Shown here in pieces: positions 10,622 through 19,314 of a DNA stretch of 64,000 nt; within the stretch, counting starts at the first letter, position 1; every line of letters begins with the position of its first letter. The stretch covers positions 846,225-910,224 of the forward strand of contig NZ_QVNQ01000002.1 of NCBI RefSeq assembly GCF_003432485.1. Direction: 5' to 3'. Both the position numbers and the translations under genes were made by a program. The notes below the pieces were generated by a model. The model was not told where the DNA came from. It was given only the letters and a program-made list of their open reading frames with translations, and did not search any database. Origin of the DNA: Actinomadura spongiicola. Lineage in GTDB: Bacteria > Actinomycetota > Actinomycetes > Streptosporangiales > Streptosporangiaceae.

Positions 10622-11413
10622 TCAGGCCGCTTCGGGCATCGCGCCGAGAATGCCGTCCCACAGCCTGAGCCGCGCGGCGAAGGCGAGGTCGACGGTCTCC
10701 TCGCACTCCGCCCATTTGGCGTCGTCGCCACCGCACAGGTCGACGAGCATCTGCATCGCCATGGGCGTGTGCTCCTCGCTGTCCACCTGGATGTGGCGCC
10801 GGAGGTAGTCGACGAACGTCGACAGATTGCCCGATCCGGCGTTCAGGGCCGCCACCTGGTCGAACATTTCGGGGATCAGGTCCTCGCGGCCGAACGCGAA
10901 CGCCGCGGCCTGGCAGTGCACCGGAGCGTCGGCGATGAATCCCCAGGTCACGCCGACGAACTCGGCGGCCGGTTCCGGCACGCCCGCCTCGCGCAGCGCC
11001 GGGGCGACGGGACTGCCGCCGCGAAGCAGGTCGATGAAGGCGTCGACGCGTGTGGTGTCGGCGCCCGCCTGGCGCATGCCGTCCAGGTACAGCTCGAAGT
11101 GGCTGATGAAGCCGTCGTCGAGTTCGTCGCTCTCCTCGACCAGCGTGATGTCGTTGATGAGCCGCCGGCTGACCGTCGGCCCGGTGGGCACCCAGGGCAC
11201 CTGGACGCAGGTCAGGCTGCGCTGGAGGGACTTCAGCAAGGACATGAAGTCCCAGACGGCGAAGACGTGGTGCTCCATGAACGTCACCACCGCGTCCTGG
11301 GTGTTCAGTCGCTGGTACAGCGGGTGGCCGATCACCTTGTCGCGGGCCGACTCCACGGCCTGCTTGAGCCTTTCGATGGCCGGATCGGTGTCGTCCCAGT
11401 CGTATCTCGACAT
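10622..11413 (-). CDS. DUF3050 family protein (haem-oxygenase-like fold)
   Basis: 263-residue DUF3050 protein. Conserved segments are [53 protein letters not shown] and a late [14 protein letters not shown]. The spaced Glu/His residues (FMEHH, EESDE, EEH) resemble the ligand pattern of haem-oxygenase-like di-iron oxidases, but no activity is firmly assigned to this family to my knowledge. ATG 11413 has GGAG 8 nt upstream. It is the last gene of the IspH-fusion/IspG transcription unit (29 nt after IspG), so a tailoring or oxidative role in the terpenoid pathway is possible. Function uncertain. Confidence 0.8.
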   Translation of the reverse strand: MSRYDWDDTDPAIERLKQAVESARDKVIGHPLYQRLNTQDAVVTFMEHHVFAVWDFMSLLKSLQRSLTCVQVPWVPTGPTVSRRLINDITLVEESDELDDGFISHFELYLDGMRQAGADTTRVDAFIDLLRGGSPVAPALREAGVPEPAAEFVGVTWGFIADAPVHCQAAAFAFGREDLIPEMFDQVAALNAGSGNLSTFVDYLRRHIQVDSEEHTPMAMQMLVDLCGGDDAKWAECEETVDLAFAARLRLWDGILGAMPEAA

Positions 11414-11442
11414 GGCTGCTCTCCTTTTGGGTCGTCCCTCGG

Positions 11443-12627
11443 TCAGAGGGTGATGACTTCCGGTTTGCCCGTGGTGACCTGGCCGTCGCGGGTCGTCTCC
11501 TCGGCGAGGCGCAGGGCCTCGTCGATGAGGGTCTCGACGATCTTGGACTCGGGGACGGTCGTGACGACCTTGCCCTTCACGAAGATCTGGCCCTTGCCGT
11601 TGCCGGAGGCGACGCCGAGGTCGGCCTCGCGGGCCTCGCCGGGGCCGTTGACGACACAGCCCATCACCGCGACCCGCAGCGGCACGTCCAGACCGTCCAG
11701 CCCGGCCGTGACCTCGTCCGCGAGCTTGTACACGTCCACCTGCGCGCGGCCGCACGAGGGGCACGACACGATCTCCAGGCGGCGTTCCCGCAGCGCGAGC
11801 GACTCCAGGATCGCGATGCCGACCTTGACCTCCTCGGCGGGCGGCGCCGACAGCGACACCCGGATCGTGTCGCCGATGCCCTCCGCGAGCAGCGCGCCGA
11901 ACGCCACGGCCGACTTCACCGTGCCCTGGAACTGCGGGCCCGCCTCCGTCACCCCCAGGTGCAGCGGGTAGTCGCACGCCGCCGCCAGTTTCCGGTACGC
12001 GGCGATCATCACGACCGGGTCGTGGTGCTTGACGGAGATCTTCAGGTCCTGGAAGCCGTGCTCCTCGAACAGCGAGCACTCCCACAGCGCCGACTCCACC
12101 AGGGCGTCCGGCGTCGCGCTGCCGTGCTTGGCCAGCAGCCGCTTGTCGAGCGACCCCGCGTTCACCCCGATCCGGATCGGCACCCGCGCGTCGGCCGCCG
12201 CCTTCGCGATCTCCGCCACCCGGTCGTCGAACGCCTTGATGTTCCCCGGGTTCACCCGCACCGCCGCGCAACCGGCGTCGATCGCCGCGAACACGTACCG
12301 GGGCTGGAAGTGGATGTCGGCCACCACCGGGATCTGCGACTTGCGGGCGATCTGCGGCAGCGCCTCGGCGTCGTCCGCCGACGGCACCGCCACCCGGACG
12401 ATCTGGCATCCGGACGCCGTCAGCTCCGCGATCTGCTGCAACGTCGCGTTGACGTCCGCCGTGACCGTCGTCGTCATCGACTGCACGCTCACCGGCGCCC
12501 CACCGCCGACCAGCACGGCCCGGTCGTCGTGCCCCAGCCGCAACTGCCGGGTCGTCCGGCGGCGCGCGCCGCCCGCCGGGTCCGGCGCGGACGCCCCCGG
12601 CATCCTCGGTAACCCGAGATCAACCAT
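11443..12627 (-). CDS. ispG: (E)-4-hydroxy-3-methylbut-2-enyl-diphosphate synthase
   Basis: 394-residue IspG (GcpE), the penultimate MEP-pathway enzyme: a [4Fe-4S] protein converting MEcPP to [15 protein letters not shown], the barrel segment VRVNPGNI, and the Fe-S cysteines in SCPSCGR and [10 protein letters not shown] are all present. Length and motifs are normal. Start ATG 12627 has GGAAGG upstream. It lies directly after the IspH fusion and is probably a second genomic copy devoted to isoprenoid supply for the cluster, since housekeeping ispG normally sits with dxr. That it is a duplicate is inferred and not visible here. Confidence 0.95.
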   Translation of the reverse strand: MVDLGLPRMPGASAPDPAGGARRRTTRQLRLGHDDRAVLVGGGAPVSVQSMTTTVTADVNATLQQIAELTASGCQIVRVAVPSADDAEALPQIARKSQIPVVADIHFQPRYVFAAIDAGCAAVRVNPGNIKAFDDRVAEIAKAAADARVPIRIGVNAGSLDKRLLAKHGSATPDALVESALWECSLFEEHGFQDLKISVKHHDPVVMIAAYRKLAAACDYPLHLGVTEAGPQFQGTVKSAVAFGALLAEGIGDTIRVSLSAPPAEEVKVGIAILESLALRERRLEIVSCPSCGRAQVDVYKLADEVTAGLDGLDVPLRVAVMGCVVNGPGEAREADLGVASGNGKGQIFVKGKVVTTVPESKIVETLIDEALRLAEETTRDGQVTTGKPEVITL

Positions 12628-12651
12628 CTGCGATCTTCCTTCCGTTCGTCG

Positions 12652-14682
12652 TCAGTGGTCCCGGTAGGCCACCCGCGCCGCCATCTCGCCCAGGCGCCGC
12701 CGCCAGCCGTCCGTGAGCGGCGCCGTGGCGAGCGCCGTCCGGGCGGACGCGACGAGCCGGTCGATCCGCTCCTCGATCTCCTGGTCGGCGCCGGACGCGA
12801 GCAGTGCCGCGCGGAGCCGGGTCGGATCCCAGCCGCCGCCCTCCAGACCGTCGGCGACCAGCCGTCCGACCTGGGCGTCCCGGGTCGCGGCGAGGGCCAG
12901 CAGCAGGTTCATCCGGTGCTCGTTGACGTCCAGGCCCGCCGGTTTGCCGGTCGTCGCGGAGTCGCCGAAGGCGTCGAGCAGGTCGTCGCGGAGCTGGAAC
13001 GCCTCACCGGCCGCGACGCCGTACGCCTCGAACGTCTCCTGAAGGTCGGACCGCCCGGCGATGGACGCCCCGAGGGCCAGGGGCCGGTGGATGGTGTAGC
13101 GGCCGGACTTGCAGACGGCGATCCAGCGGGCGAGGTCCGGGTCCGGGGCGGGCTCGGCGGCCAGGGCGACGTCCAGCTGCTGGCCGATGATCATTTCGGT
13201 GGTCAGGTCCGTCCAGATCTCCATGGCCGGTCCGGGCAGCCCGGCGGTGAGCCGGTTCGCGTAGCCGAAGGCCAGGTCCCCGGCCAGGATCGCCATGCCC
13301 TCCCCGTACCTGCGGGCCTCCCCGACCCAGCCGCGCTCCGCGTGGATCGCGGTGTGCTTGACGTGGACGGTCGGCACCCCGCGCCGGGTGGGGGAGTTGT
13401 CCAGGACGTCGTCGTGGATGAGGGCGAACGCGTGCAACAGTTCGAGCCCGGCGGCCGCGGCGACGACCGCGTCCTGGCCCGCCGGGTCGTCCGGGTCGCC
13501 GCCCGCCGCCAGGTAGCCGCTGATGCAGAAGGTCGGCCGCAGCCGCTTGCCGCCCGCGGCGACCAGTTCAGCGACCGCCTCGACGGGCAGCGCGGCGCGG
13601 GCGTCGACGGCACCCCAGCGTGAGCACTCCGCGCTCAGCAGCTCCTCGATGCGGGCGGTGGCGCGGGCGAGCAGCGCGGCGCACGCGGCGTCCTCGGCGT
13701 CCGCGGCGTCGTCTTGACCTGGCCGCTGGAGCCCGGACGGCAGTTTGAACACCACGGTTTCGCTGGCCGTGGTCTCCGTTTCGATCTCGGTGTAGCCGAG
13801 GGCGTCGAGCCGCTCGATGACCTGCTCGACCAGCACCTCCGGCGCGCTCGCGCCCGCGCTCAACCCCACGGTCTCGACCTCGGCCAGCCATGCCGGGTCG
13901 AGCCGGTCGGCGTCCGGGAGCAGCCGCGCCCGCGTTCCGGCGGCACGCGCCACCTCCACCATCCGGATGGTGTTGCTCGAATTGGCCGAGCCGACGACCA
14001 GCACGAGGTCGCTGCGTTTGGCGATCGCCTTCACCGCGTTCTGCCGGTTCTGGCTGGCGTAGCAGATGTCCTCGCTGCCGGGGCCGACCAACCCCGGGAA
14101 ACGCTCGCGGAGAATCGACACGATCTCGGACGTGTCGTCCACCGACAGCGTGGTCTGGGTGAGAAAGGCGGCGGACGTGCCCGGCGGGAGTTCGAGCCGC
14201 CTCGCCTCGTCCGCGTCCTGCACAATGACCGTGCGGTCCGGCGCCTCACCGAAGGTGCCCTCGATCTCCTCGTGGTCGGCGTGCCCGACGAGGATCAGCG
14301 TCCGCTCGTCGCGGGCGAACCGGCGGGCCTCCTGGTGCACCTTGGCGACGAGCGGGCACGTCGCGTCGATGACCGTGAGGTGGCGCCGGGCGGCGTTGTC
14401 GCGCACCCGCGGGGACACCCCGTGCGCGGAGAAGATGCACACCGCCCCGTCCGGAACCTCGGTCTCCGAGTCGACGAACCTCGCGCCCAGCGCCTCCAGC
14501 TCCCGGACGACGTGCTCGTTGTGCACGATCTGCTTGCGGACGTACACCGGCGCCCCATGAATCTCCAGCGCGCGTTCCACGATCTCGATAGCCCTGTCCA
14601 CACCGGCGCAGAAGCCGCGCGGCTCCGCCAGAATGACCCTCTTGCCGCCCGTTCGCGGGCTGTTCTCCAATGCGGTAGCCAT
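12652..14682 (-). CDS. IspH / isoprenyl diphosphate synthase fusion protein
   Basis: 676-residue single ORF joining two enzymes. Residues about 14-315 are IspH (HMBPP reductase): three iron-sulfur cysteines Cys25 (GFCAGVDRA), Cys109 (DATCPLV) and Cys207 (ICYASQNRQ), His54, His87, His137, Glu139 and the SANSSNT motif. Residues about 345-676 are a trans-isoprenyl diphosphate synthase with GGKRLRP, a first Asp-rich motif DDVLD (424-428) and a second DDLLD (566-570). Phe419, at -5 from the first motif with no two-residue insertion, matches archaeal-type GGPP synthases, so GGPP is predicted. A 30-residue Asp/Ala-rich linker joins them. The frame is open throughout. The fusion would make IPP/DMAPP and condense them. 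No strong RBS precedes ATG 14682. It heads the unit with ispG and DUF3050. Confidence 0.93.
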   Translation of the reverse strand: MATALENSPRTGGKRVILAEPRGFCAGVDRAIEIVERALEIHGAPVYVRKQIVHNEHVVRELEALGARFVDSETEVPDGAVCIFSAHGVSPRVRDNAARRHLTVIDATCPLVAKVHQEARRFARDERTLILVGHADHEEIEGTFGEAPDRTVIVQDADEARRLELPPGTSAAFLTQTTLSVDDTSEIVSILRERFPGLVGPGSEDICYASQNRQNAVKAIAKRSDLVLVVGSANSSNTIRMVEVARAAGTRARLLPDADRLDPAWLAEVETVGLSAGASAPEVLVEQVIERLDALGYTEIETETTASETVVFKLPSGLQRPGQDDAADAEDAACAALLARATARIEELLSAECSRWGAVDARAALPVEAVAELVAAGGKRLRPTFCISGYLAAGGDPDDPAGQDAVVAAAAGLELLHAFALIHDDVLDNSPTRRGVPTVHVKHTAIHAERGWVGEARRYGEGMAILAGDLAFGYANRLTAGLPGPAMEIWTDLTTEMIIGQQLDVALAAEPAPDPDLARWIAVCKSGRYTIHRPLALGASIAGRSDLQETFEAYGVAAGEAFQLRDDLLDAFGDSATTGKPAGLDVNEHRMNLLLALAATRDAQVGRLVADGLEGGGWDPTRLRAALLASGADQEIEERIDRLVASARTALATAPLTDGWRRRLGEMAARVAYRDH

Positions 14683-14995
14683 AAATTAAAGGGTGCGGAA
14701 CTCCGGAGTGGAGCGTCAAGGATCGGCGTGGGGCAACATATTGTCACCGAACTTTCGGCCGGCGCATCCGACTATACCGCCGATACCGGTGATACAACTG
14801 TCGACGGTGAGAATGTGACGCGGCGTCAGGGGAGGGGCCGAAATTGTCCGGGGAAGTCAATGAAAGGTGTGCTCGGCCGTTCCGGCGAACGGCGGTGAGG
14901 AACGTGTGCTCGGCTCGGTGACCCGCCACGGGCGGCATCGGGGGGTTCGTCGGTGGCGGGTCGCCGAGCGCGAGGTCACGCGGCCGTCGGGCCGC
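14683..14995. promoter_or_regulatory. Gap between IspH-fusion start and SARP stop
   Basis: 313 bp. The left part is AT-richer and must hold the promoter of the IspH-fusion operon; a TTGACG -35-like hexamer on the minus strand lies at 14714-14719. The right part holds the terminator of the SARP gene. No CTTGG-type SARP array is evident here, unlike at the other cluster promoters. Confidence 0.4.
14914..14968 (-). terminator. Hairpin terminator after the SARP gene
   Basis: 16-bp arms (CTCGGTGACCCGCCAC at 14914-14929 against 14953-14968, one G-T pair) around a 23-nt loop, starting 28 nt beyond the SARP stop codon. Confidence 0.65.
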
Positions 14996-16138
14996 TCAGA
15001 TCCCACCTCCAGGAACCGGCCGCCAGTCCAGCGCCGGTGCGTGGTTCAGGATCTCGTTCTCCAGGTGCTGGAGCGCCGGCCGGGGATCGATGCCGAGCTC
15101 CTCCGCCAACCGCTTCTGGTTGGTGCGGAGCACGGCCAGCGCCTCGGCCTGCCGCCCGGAGCGGTACAGCGCCAGGCTCAGCAGCTCACAGCCGTACTCG
15201 CGGAGCGGGTGGGCCTGGGTGAAGGCCTCCAACTCGGCCACCGCCATCTCGTGGGCGCCGACGGCCAGCAAGGCCGCGCAACGTCCCTCGATGACCGACA
15301 ACCGCAGTTCCTCCAGCCGGGCCGCCTCCGGTCGCACGTAGGCGGTGTCGGCCACCTCCGCGTACGCCTGGCCCCGCCACAGCGTCAGCCCCGCCTCGAA
15401 CTCCCGCAGCGCCTGCCGTGGCTCGCCGCGGTCGAGGGCCCGCCATCCGGCGGTGGCGCGTTCGCCGAAACGGTGGACGTCGACCTCGACGACACGGTTG
15501 TCCAGCAGGTAGCCGCGGCCGAAGGTGCGCAGCACCGTCGCCGGGGTCCGTGGCGCCCGGCCGGGTTCCAGGACCCGCCGCAGGTTGGCCACATAGGCCT
15601 GCAACGAGGTGATCGCCGATGGAGGGGGATTGCCGGTCCACAACTCCTCGACGATCACGTCGACGGCCACGGGCTGACCCACCTTGCTGATCAGCACCGC
15701 GAGCAGCGCGCGCTGTTTCGGCGCGCCGAGGTCGACCAGCCGTCCGCCGACGACGGCCTCGATCGGGCCCAGCGCCCGGAACTCCGCCATGGGACGCGGC
15801 GTGCGCGGGGCGTACGGCGGGGCCGGGTCCCACCGGACGGCGTCCGCCGCCATGGGGGGAGTGACGGGCGCGATCTCGGGGCCGTCCCGGTCGCCCGGTC
15901 CGGTGCCGACCGCGGCGGACGCGGGCGACAGGTCGAGATCGAGTTCCTGGGCGAAGTACACCTTGAGCATCTCGTTGGCGCGTCGCAGTTCCCGCACTTC
16001 GCGTTCCAGCTCCGCGATGCGCCGCGCGTCTCCGTTGCCGTGGCCGGACCGCCGTCCACCGTCGATCCGTGACCGGTGGCCGCCACCTCTTTCGGCGCCG
16101 ATGACCATTGTGTCGACGTTGGTCTTTTCGTTCGTCAT
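14996..16138 (-). CDS. SARP regulator with N-terminal IS3 OrfA-like coiled coil
   Basis: 380-residue pathway activator. Residues about 115-210 form the winged-helix OmpR-type DNA-binding domain (FRALGPIEAVV..., APKQRALLAVLI, VIVEELW, ITSLQAYVANLRRVLEPG, GRGYLLD). The rest is a bacterial transcriptional activation (BTAD) domain. Unlike ordinary SARPs (about 250-280 residues), it has a roughly 110-residue N-terminal extension. Its residues 40-68 (RRIAELEREVRELRRAN and the following EMLKVYFAQELD) look like the leucine-zipper tail of an IS3-family OrfA transposase, which could drive dimerisation. It very likely activates the meroterpenoid promoters carrying 11-bp CTTGG repeats. GC-rich linker between coil and HTH. 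Confidence 0.9.
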   Translation of the reverse strand: MTNEKTNVDTMVIGAERGGGHRSRIDGGRRSGHGNGDARRIAELEREVRELRRANEMLKVYFAQELDLDLSPASAAVGTGPGDRDGPEIAPVTPPMAADAVRWDPAPPYAPRTPRPMAEFRALGPIEAVVGGRLVDLGAPKQRALLAVLISKVGQPVAVDVIVEELWTGNPPPSAITSLQAYVANLRRVLEPGRAPRTPATVLRTFGRGYLLDNRVVEVDVHRFGERATAGWRALDRGEPRQALREFEAGLTLWRGQAYAEVADTAYVRPEAARLEELRLSVIEGRCAALLAVGAHEMAVAELEAFTQAHPLREYGCELLSLALYRSGRQAEALAVLRTNQKRLAEELGIDPRPALQHLENEILNHAPALDWRPVPGGGI

Positions 16139-16972
16139 CTGTGAACTCCCAATATCTCACCGCCTTGTCCGAACGCGCCCGGCGATAAGCCGGACGGCGG
16201 CCCGGCACGGCAGTGTCGGCGCGGGGAGCCGACGAGCGTGCGCGAGCGGCGATATGAGATTTCCGAGCGAGCGCATTGATGACGCGAAAGGTGAGTGACC
16301 CGGAGGTCATGCGGCATTCGAGTGAACTGCCGCCCGCCATTCACCTCGAATGGCGAAGGAGTTGGTACGGTGTGGTGCCGAGAAGCGGCAGCACTAGATG
16401 AGATTCCACTGGTTCCGACATGCATCGAACCCGGCGGCCATAACTTCGCAATGTGGCCTTTACGACCGCATGCGAGGTCCGGCGCCGCGCAAAATAACTG
16501 CATTTCGCAGCCCCCGTGATGATTTTTCCAGCCCCCGATGCCGGCCGAGGCCAATGTAGCCGCGAACCGTAACCCCGTCAATGTACGCTACGTGTATGAA
16601 CCATTGCGTTGCGTATTGACTATTGTTTCCGCTCGGACGTGAACACTTTACATCGTCGTTGTCAATACGGGCGGGCGGTCGGGCCTTTTCGGTCGCCCGA
16701 ACCTCGATGCCGCCGAGTATCCCCAGGTCAGTGCCCTGTCGGTCGGGTCTGTTCGGTCGTCGCATCCGGGACGGACGCATGGCAATAAATTGTCATGTAG
16801 GCGGCCCGTTGATTCCCTTCAAGATCAGCGAGACCGCCGAACAAGATTATTTGATTCTTCGGTTTTTCTGAAATCACATGAGACAGTGGTCACATCGTGT
16901 TCGGCGATGGGATGTCTCCCGGCGACGGGGAATTCTCGGGTCGGCGGCCGGCGTGAAGATCATGTGCGGGGT
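16139..16972. other. 834-bp intergenic region, lower GC, no gene recognised
   Basis: Long gap upstream of the SARP start and downstream of the LAL regulator stop. GC falls well below the flanking genes, especially 16480-16680 and 16780-16880. A near-palindrome (CATTCGAG at 16315-16322, CTCGAATG at 16345-16352) could be an operator. Short ORFs here show no family resemblance and no actinomycete codon bias. I see no transposase despite the IS3-like coil in the adjacent SARP. It must contain the SARP promoter. Confidence 0.5.
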
Positions 16973-19246
16973 TCAGTGGGTGGAGAGCCGCCGGGCCACC
17001 TGGACCCGTGACTGGCAGCCGAGCTTGCGCATCACTTTCCGGAGATGGTTCACGACCGTCCATTCGGCGATGCCGAGCCGGCGCGCGATGACCCGGTTGG
17101 TCAGCCCCTCGGCCACCAGCAGCGCGACCTCCAGTTCCCGTTTCGTCAGGAGGTCCGCGACGTCGGGGCGGGTGTCCGCGGCCGGTTCGTCGTCCGGTAT
17201 CAGCCGCAGCGCCTCTTCCCAGGACGGCTCGTCCCCGGCCTGCCAGGCGCGGACGTACTCGTCGGAGGTGAGCGCCTCCCCGGCCCCGGCGAGAATCGGC
17301 ATGAGCATCGCGCTCAGCGGTTCCGGCCGTGCCGTGCCCGTTGCCTGTCGCAACCGGTCGGCCGTCCCGAGGACGGCGGTCAGCCGGCGCCAGTCGGTGA
17401 TCCGGCCCCATCTCCCCAGGATGATCGCCAGCATCTCCAGGCATTCCGGTTGCTCCGCCGTCTCCGGCAGCCGCCCGAGCTGCCCCGCGGCGTCGGCGAA
17501 CAACGCCCTCGTCTCCGCCGAGTCGTGCCCCAGCCAGCGGACGCTCGCGAGCACGTACCTGGTGAGCACGGCGGCACCGAAGTCCTCGCGTTCGAGTTCC
17601 GCCGCCAGCGTGGCCCGCGCCACCTCCTCGGCCCGCTCCAGGCTGCCCGCGTCGCGCAACACCACCGCGAGCCGCCGCGTGAGCGAGGTCCGATCGTCCG
17701 GGTGCGGTGGGGCGGTGTCCGTGGCCAGGGCCTGTTCGTAGTGGCGGCGGGCCTCTTCGAGGTCTCCGGCCGTGTACGCGGCATGGCCGAGGAGGGTCAG
17801 GCAGCGCACCGCGCCGTGCGCGTCGTCCACCACCCGGTAGGCGTCCCGGGCCCGGGCCAGGCGATCGCGCGCCTTCGGCGCGTCCAGGCGCATCGCCGTC
17901 TCACCCGCCGTTTCGAGGCTGCGGGCGCGCAGGTGCGGGTCGTCGATCCCGGCGTCCAAGGCCTCCTCGATCAACTCCAGGCATCGCCGGGCGTGTGCCG
18001 CTCCGGTGGACCGCCCGGGTAGCGCGTTCGCGATCGACGCCATGGCCTCCCCGGCGCCCGCCTCCCGCCAGTAGCCGTACGCGGCCAGCAGGTCCGCCGA
18101 CAGGTCGAGGCCGCCGGTGCCGGTGACCGTGCGGAAGTACTCGGCGTGGGCCCGGCGGAGCACCGGGTGGATCGGGAGGCGCGCGAGCGACCTGGCCGCG
18201 GCGAGCCGGACGTTGGTCGGAATGCTCAGGATCACCTCGCCGTGGCGTCGTGCCTCCGGGACGAGGACGCTCTTGTCGAGGAGCCGTTCCATGGTCCGGT
18301 AGGTGGCGGCGTCGAACCCGCCCACGACCTCGGAGGCCGCACGCGTGGTGAACGGCCCCTCGAAGATCGCCAGATGGTCCAGCAGCGTCCGTTCGTCCGC
18401 GCGGAGGCGGGTGAGGACCCACGACGTCAGGTCGCCGACACTCGAATGCCGCGAGTAGGGGTGCCGCCCGGTTCGGCGGAGGTCGCCGGAGCCGTGGTCG
18501 AAGCGCTCCAGGATCAGGTCGGGGTCCGCGAGCGCCACCCCCGAGGCGGCCAGTTCGATCGTGAACGGCAGCCCTCCGGCCAGGCGGCAGAGCGTGCTGA
18601 CGGAGCCCTCGTTCTCGGTGGTCAGCGCGAAGTCCGGTCGTACCGCTCGGGCGCAGTGGACGAACAGTTCCACGGCCGGCGAGTCGGCGTTCGCGCCGGC
18701 CGCCGTCGGCAGCGGCCGCAGCCGGACGACCCGTTCCCCGTACAGGCCGAGCCGGGTCGTCCCGACGATGACCATCCGTAATCGTGGGCAGCGCCTCCGG
18801 AACGTCGCGAGCAGCGGCGCGAGGTCGTCGGCGACGTCCTCGACATGGTCGAACACGACGGTGTGCCCGTCTTCTCCGAGGTGTTCGAGGCCGCCGGGAC
18901 TCTCGTGGCACCGCTCCCTGAGCCGCCGCAGCGTGCGACCGAACTCGGCGACGTCCGCGACCTGCCCGAGGTCGAAGACCTCGACGGTGCCGCCGGTCCA
19001 GTGGCGGCGGAAGAACTCCGTCACCAGGCGGCTCTTGCCCACCCCGGCGGGGCCGGTCACCATGACCAGCCCGGCGTCCGGGGCGGCCAGCGCGGAACCG
19101 AGCCGCTCCAGGTCGCCGTCGCGGCCGACGAGCGGCGCGGGCGCGGCGGCGTCGTACCCGGCGCGGCCGATCGCGGTGGGTCGGATCGTCCGGTCGAAGA
19201 GCAGGTCGGCGACGTCCCTCGCCGCCGCCGCGGCCGCGCCGGTCAT
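16973..19246 (-). CDS. LAL-type (large ATP-binding) LuxR-family regulator
   Basis: 757-residue regulator. An N-terminal AAA/NB-ARC-like ATPase has Walker A VTGPAGVGKSRLV and a Walker B-like segment around VVFDHVEDV. TPR-like helical repeats occupy the middle (for example RAHAEYFRTVTG, RRHYEQALATD), and a C-terminal LuxR HTH reads LTKRELEVALLVAEGLTN, then RRLGIAEWTVVNHLRKV. ATG 19246 overlaps the stop of an 18-codon leader (ATGA), so translation is probably coupled. It is the last gene of the THN synthase-cupin-aminotransferase-methyltransferase operon, so its level should track that operon, giving a feedback loop with the SARP (inference). Confidence 0.9.
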   Translation of the reverse strand: MTGAAAAAARDVADLLFDRTIRPTAIGRAGYDAAAPAPLVGRDGDLERLGSALAAPDAGLVMVTGPAGVGKSRLVTEFFRRHWTGGTVEVFDLGQVADVAEFGRTLRRLRERCHESPGGLEHLGEDGHTVVFDHVEDVADDLAPLLATFRRRCPRLRMVIVGTTRLGLYGERVVRLRPLPTAAGANADSPAVELFVHCARAVRPDFALTTENEGSVSTLCRLAGGLPFTIELAASGVALADPDLILERFDHGSGDLRRTGRHPYSRHSSVGDLTSWVLTRLRADERTLLDHLAIFEGPFTTRAASEVVGGFDAATYRTMERLLDKSVLVPEARRHGEVILSIPTNVRLAAARSLARLPIHPVLRRAHAEYFRTVTGTGGLDLSADLLAAYGYWREAGAGEAMASIANALPGRSTGAAHARRCLELIEEALDAGIDDPHLRARSLETAGETAMRLDAPKARDRLARARDAYRVVDDAHGAVRCLTLLGHAAYTAGDLEEARRHYEQALATDTAPPHPDDRTSLTRRLAVVLRDAGSLERAEEVARATLAAELEREDFGAAVLTRYVLASVRWLGHDSAETRALFADAAGQLGRLPETAEQPECLEMLAIILGRWGRITDWRRLTAVLGTADRLRQATGTARPEPLSAMLMPILAGAGEALTSDEYVRAWQAGDEPSWEEALRLIPDDEPAADTRPDVADLLTKRELEVALLVAEGLTNRVIARRLGIAEWTVVNHLRKVMRKLGCQSRVQVARRLSTH

Positions 19247-19299
19247 GGCGCTCTGTTCGTCGCGAGCCGGGCGGCCGGACGGTGCTGGGCGGTGGTCAT
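19243..19299 (-). CDS. Possible 18-codon leader peptide of the LAL regulator
   Basis: Short ORF MTTAQHRPAARLATNRAP starting at 19299. It has GGAG 9-10 nt upstream, begins 15 nt after the methyltransferase stop, and ends in a TGA that overlaps the LAL regulator ATG. The regulator itself lacks a good RBS, so reinitiation after this leader would explain its translation. Function as a peptide is not suggested. Confidence 0.35.
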   Translation of the reverse strand: MTTAQHRPAARLATNRAP

Positions 19300-19314
19300 G
19301 ACGGACTCCGTCTC

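Noticed and set aside
16139..16972. Insertion sequence or IS3 remnant in the low-GC gap next to the SARP
   Set aside because: No transposase ORF, no DDE segment, no terminal inverted repeats or target duplication found by eye. Only the coil inside the SARP resembles IS3.
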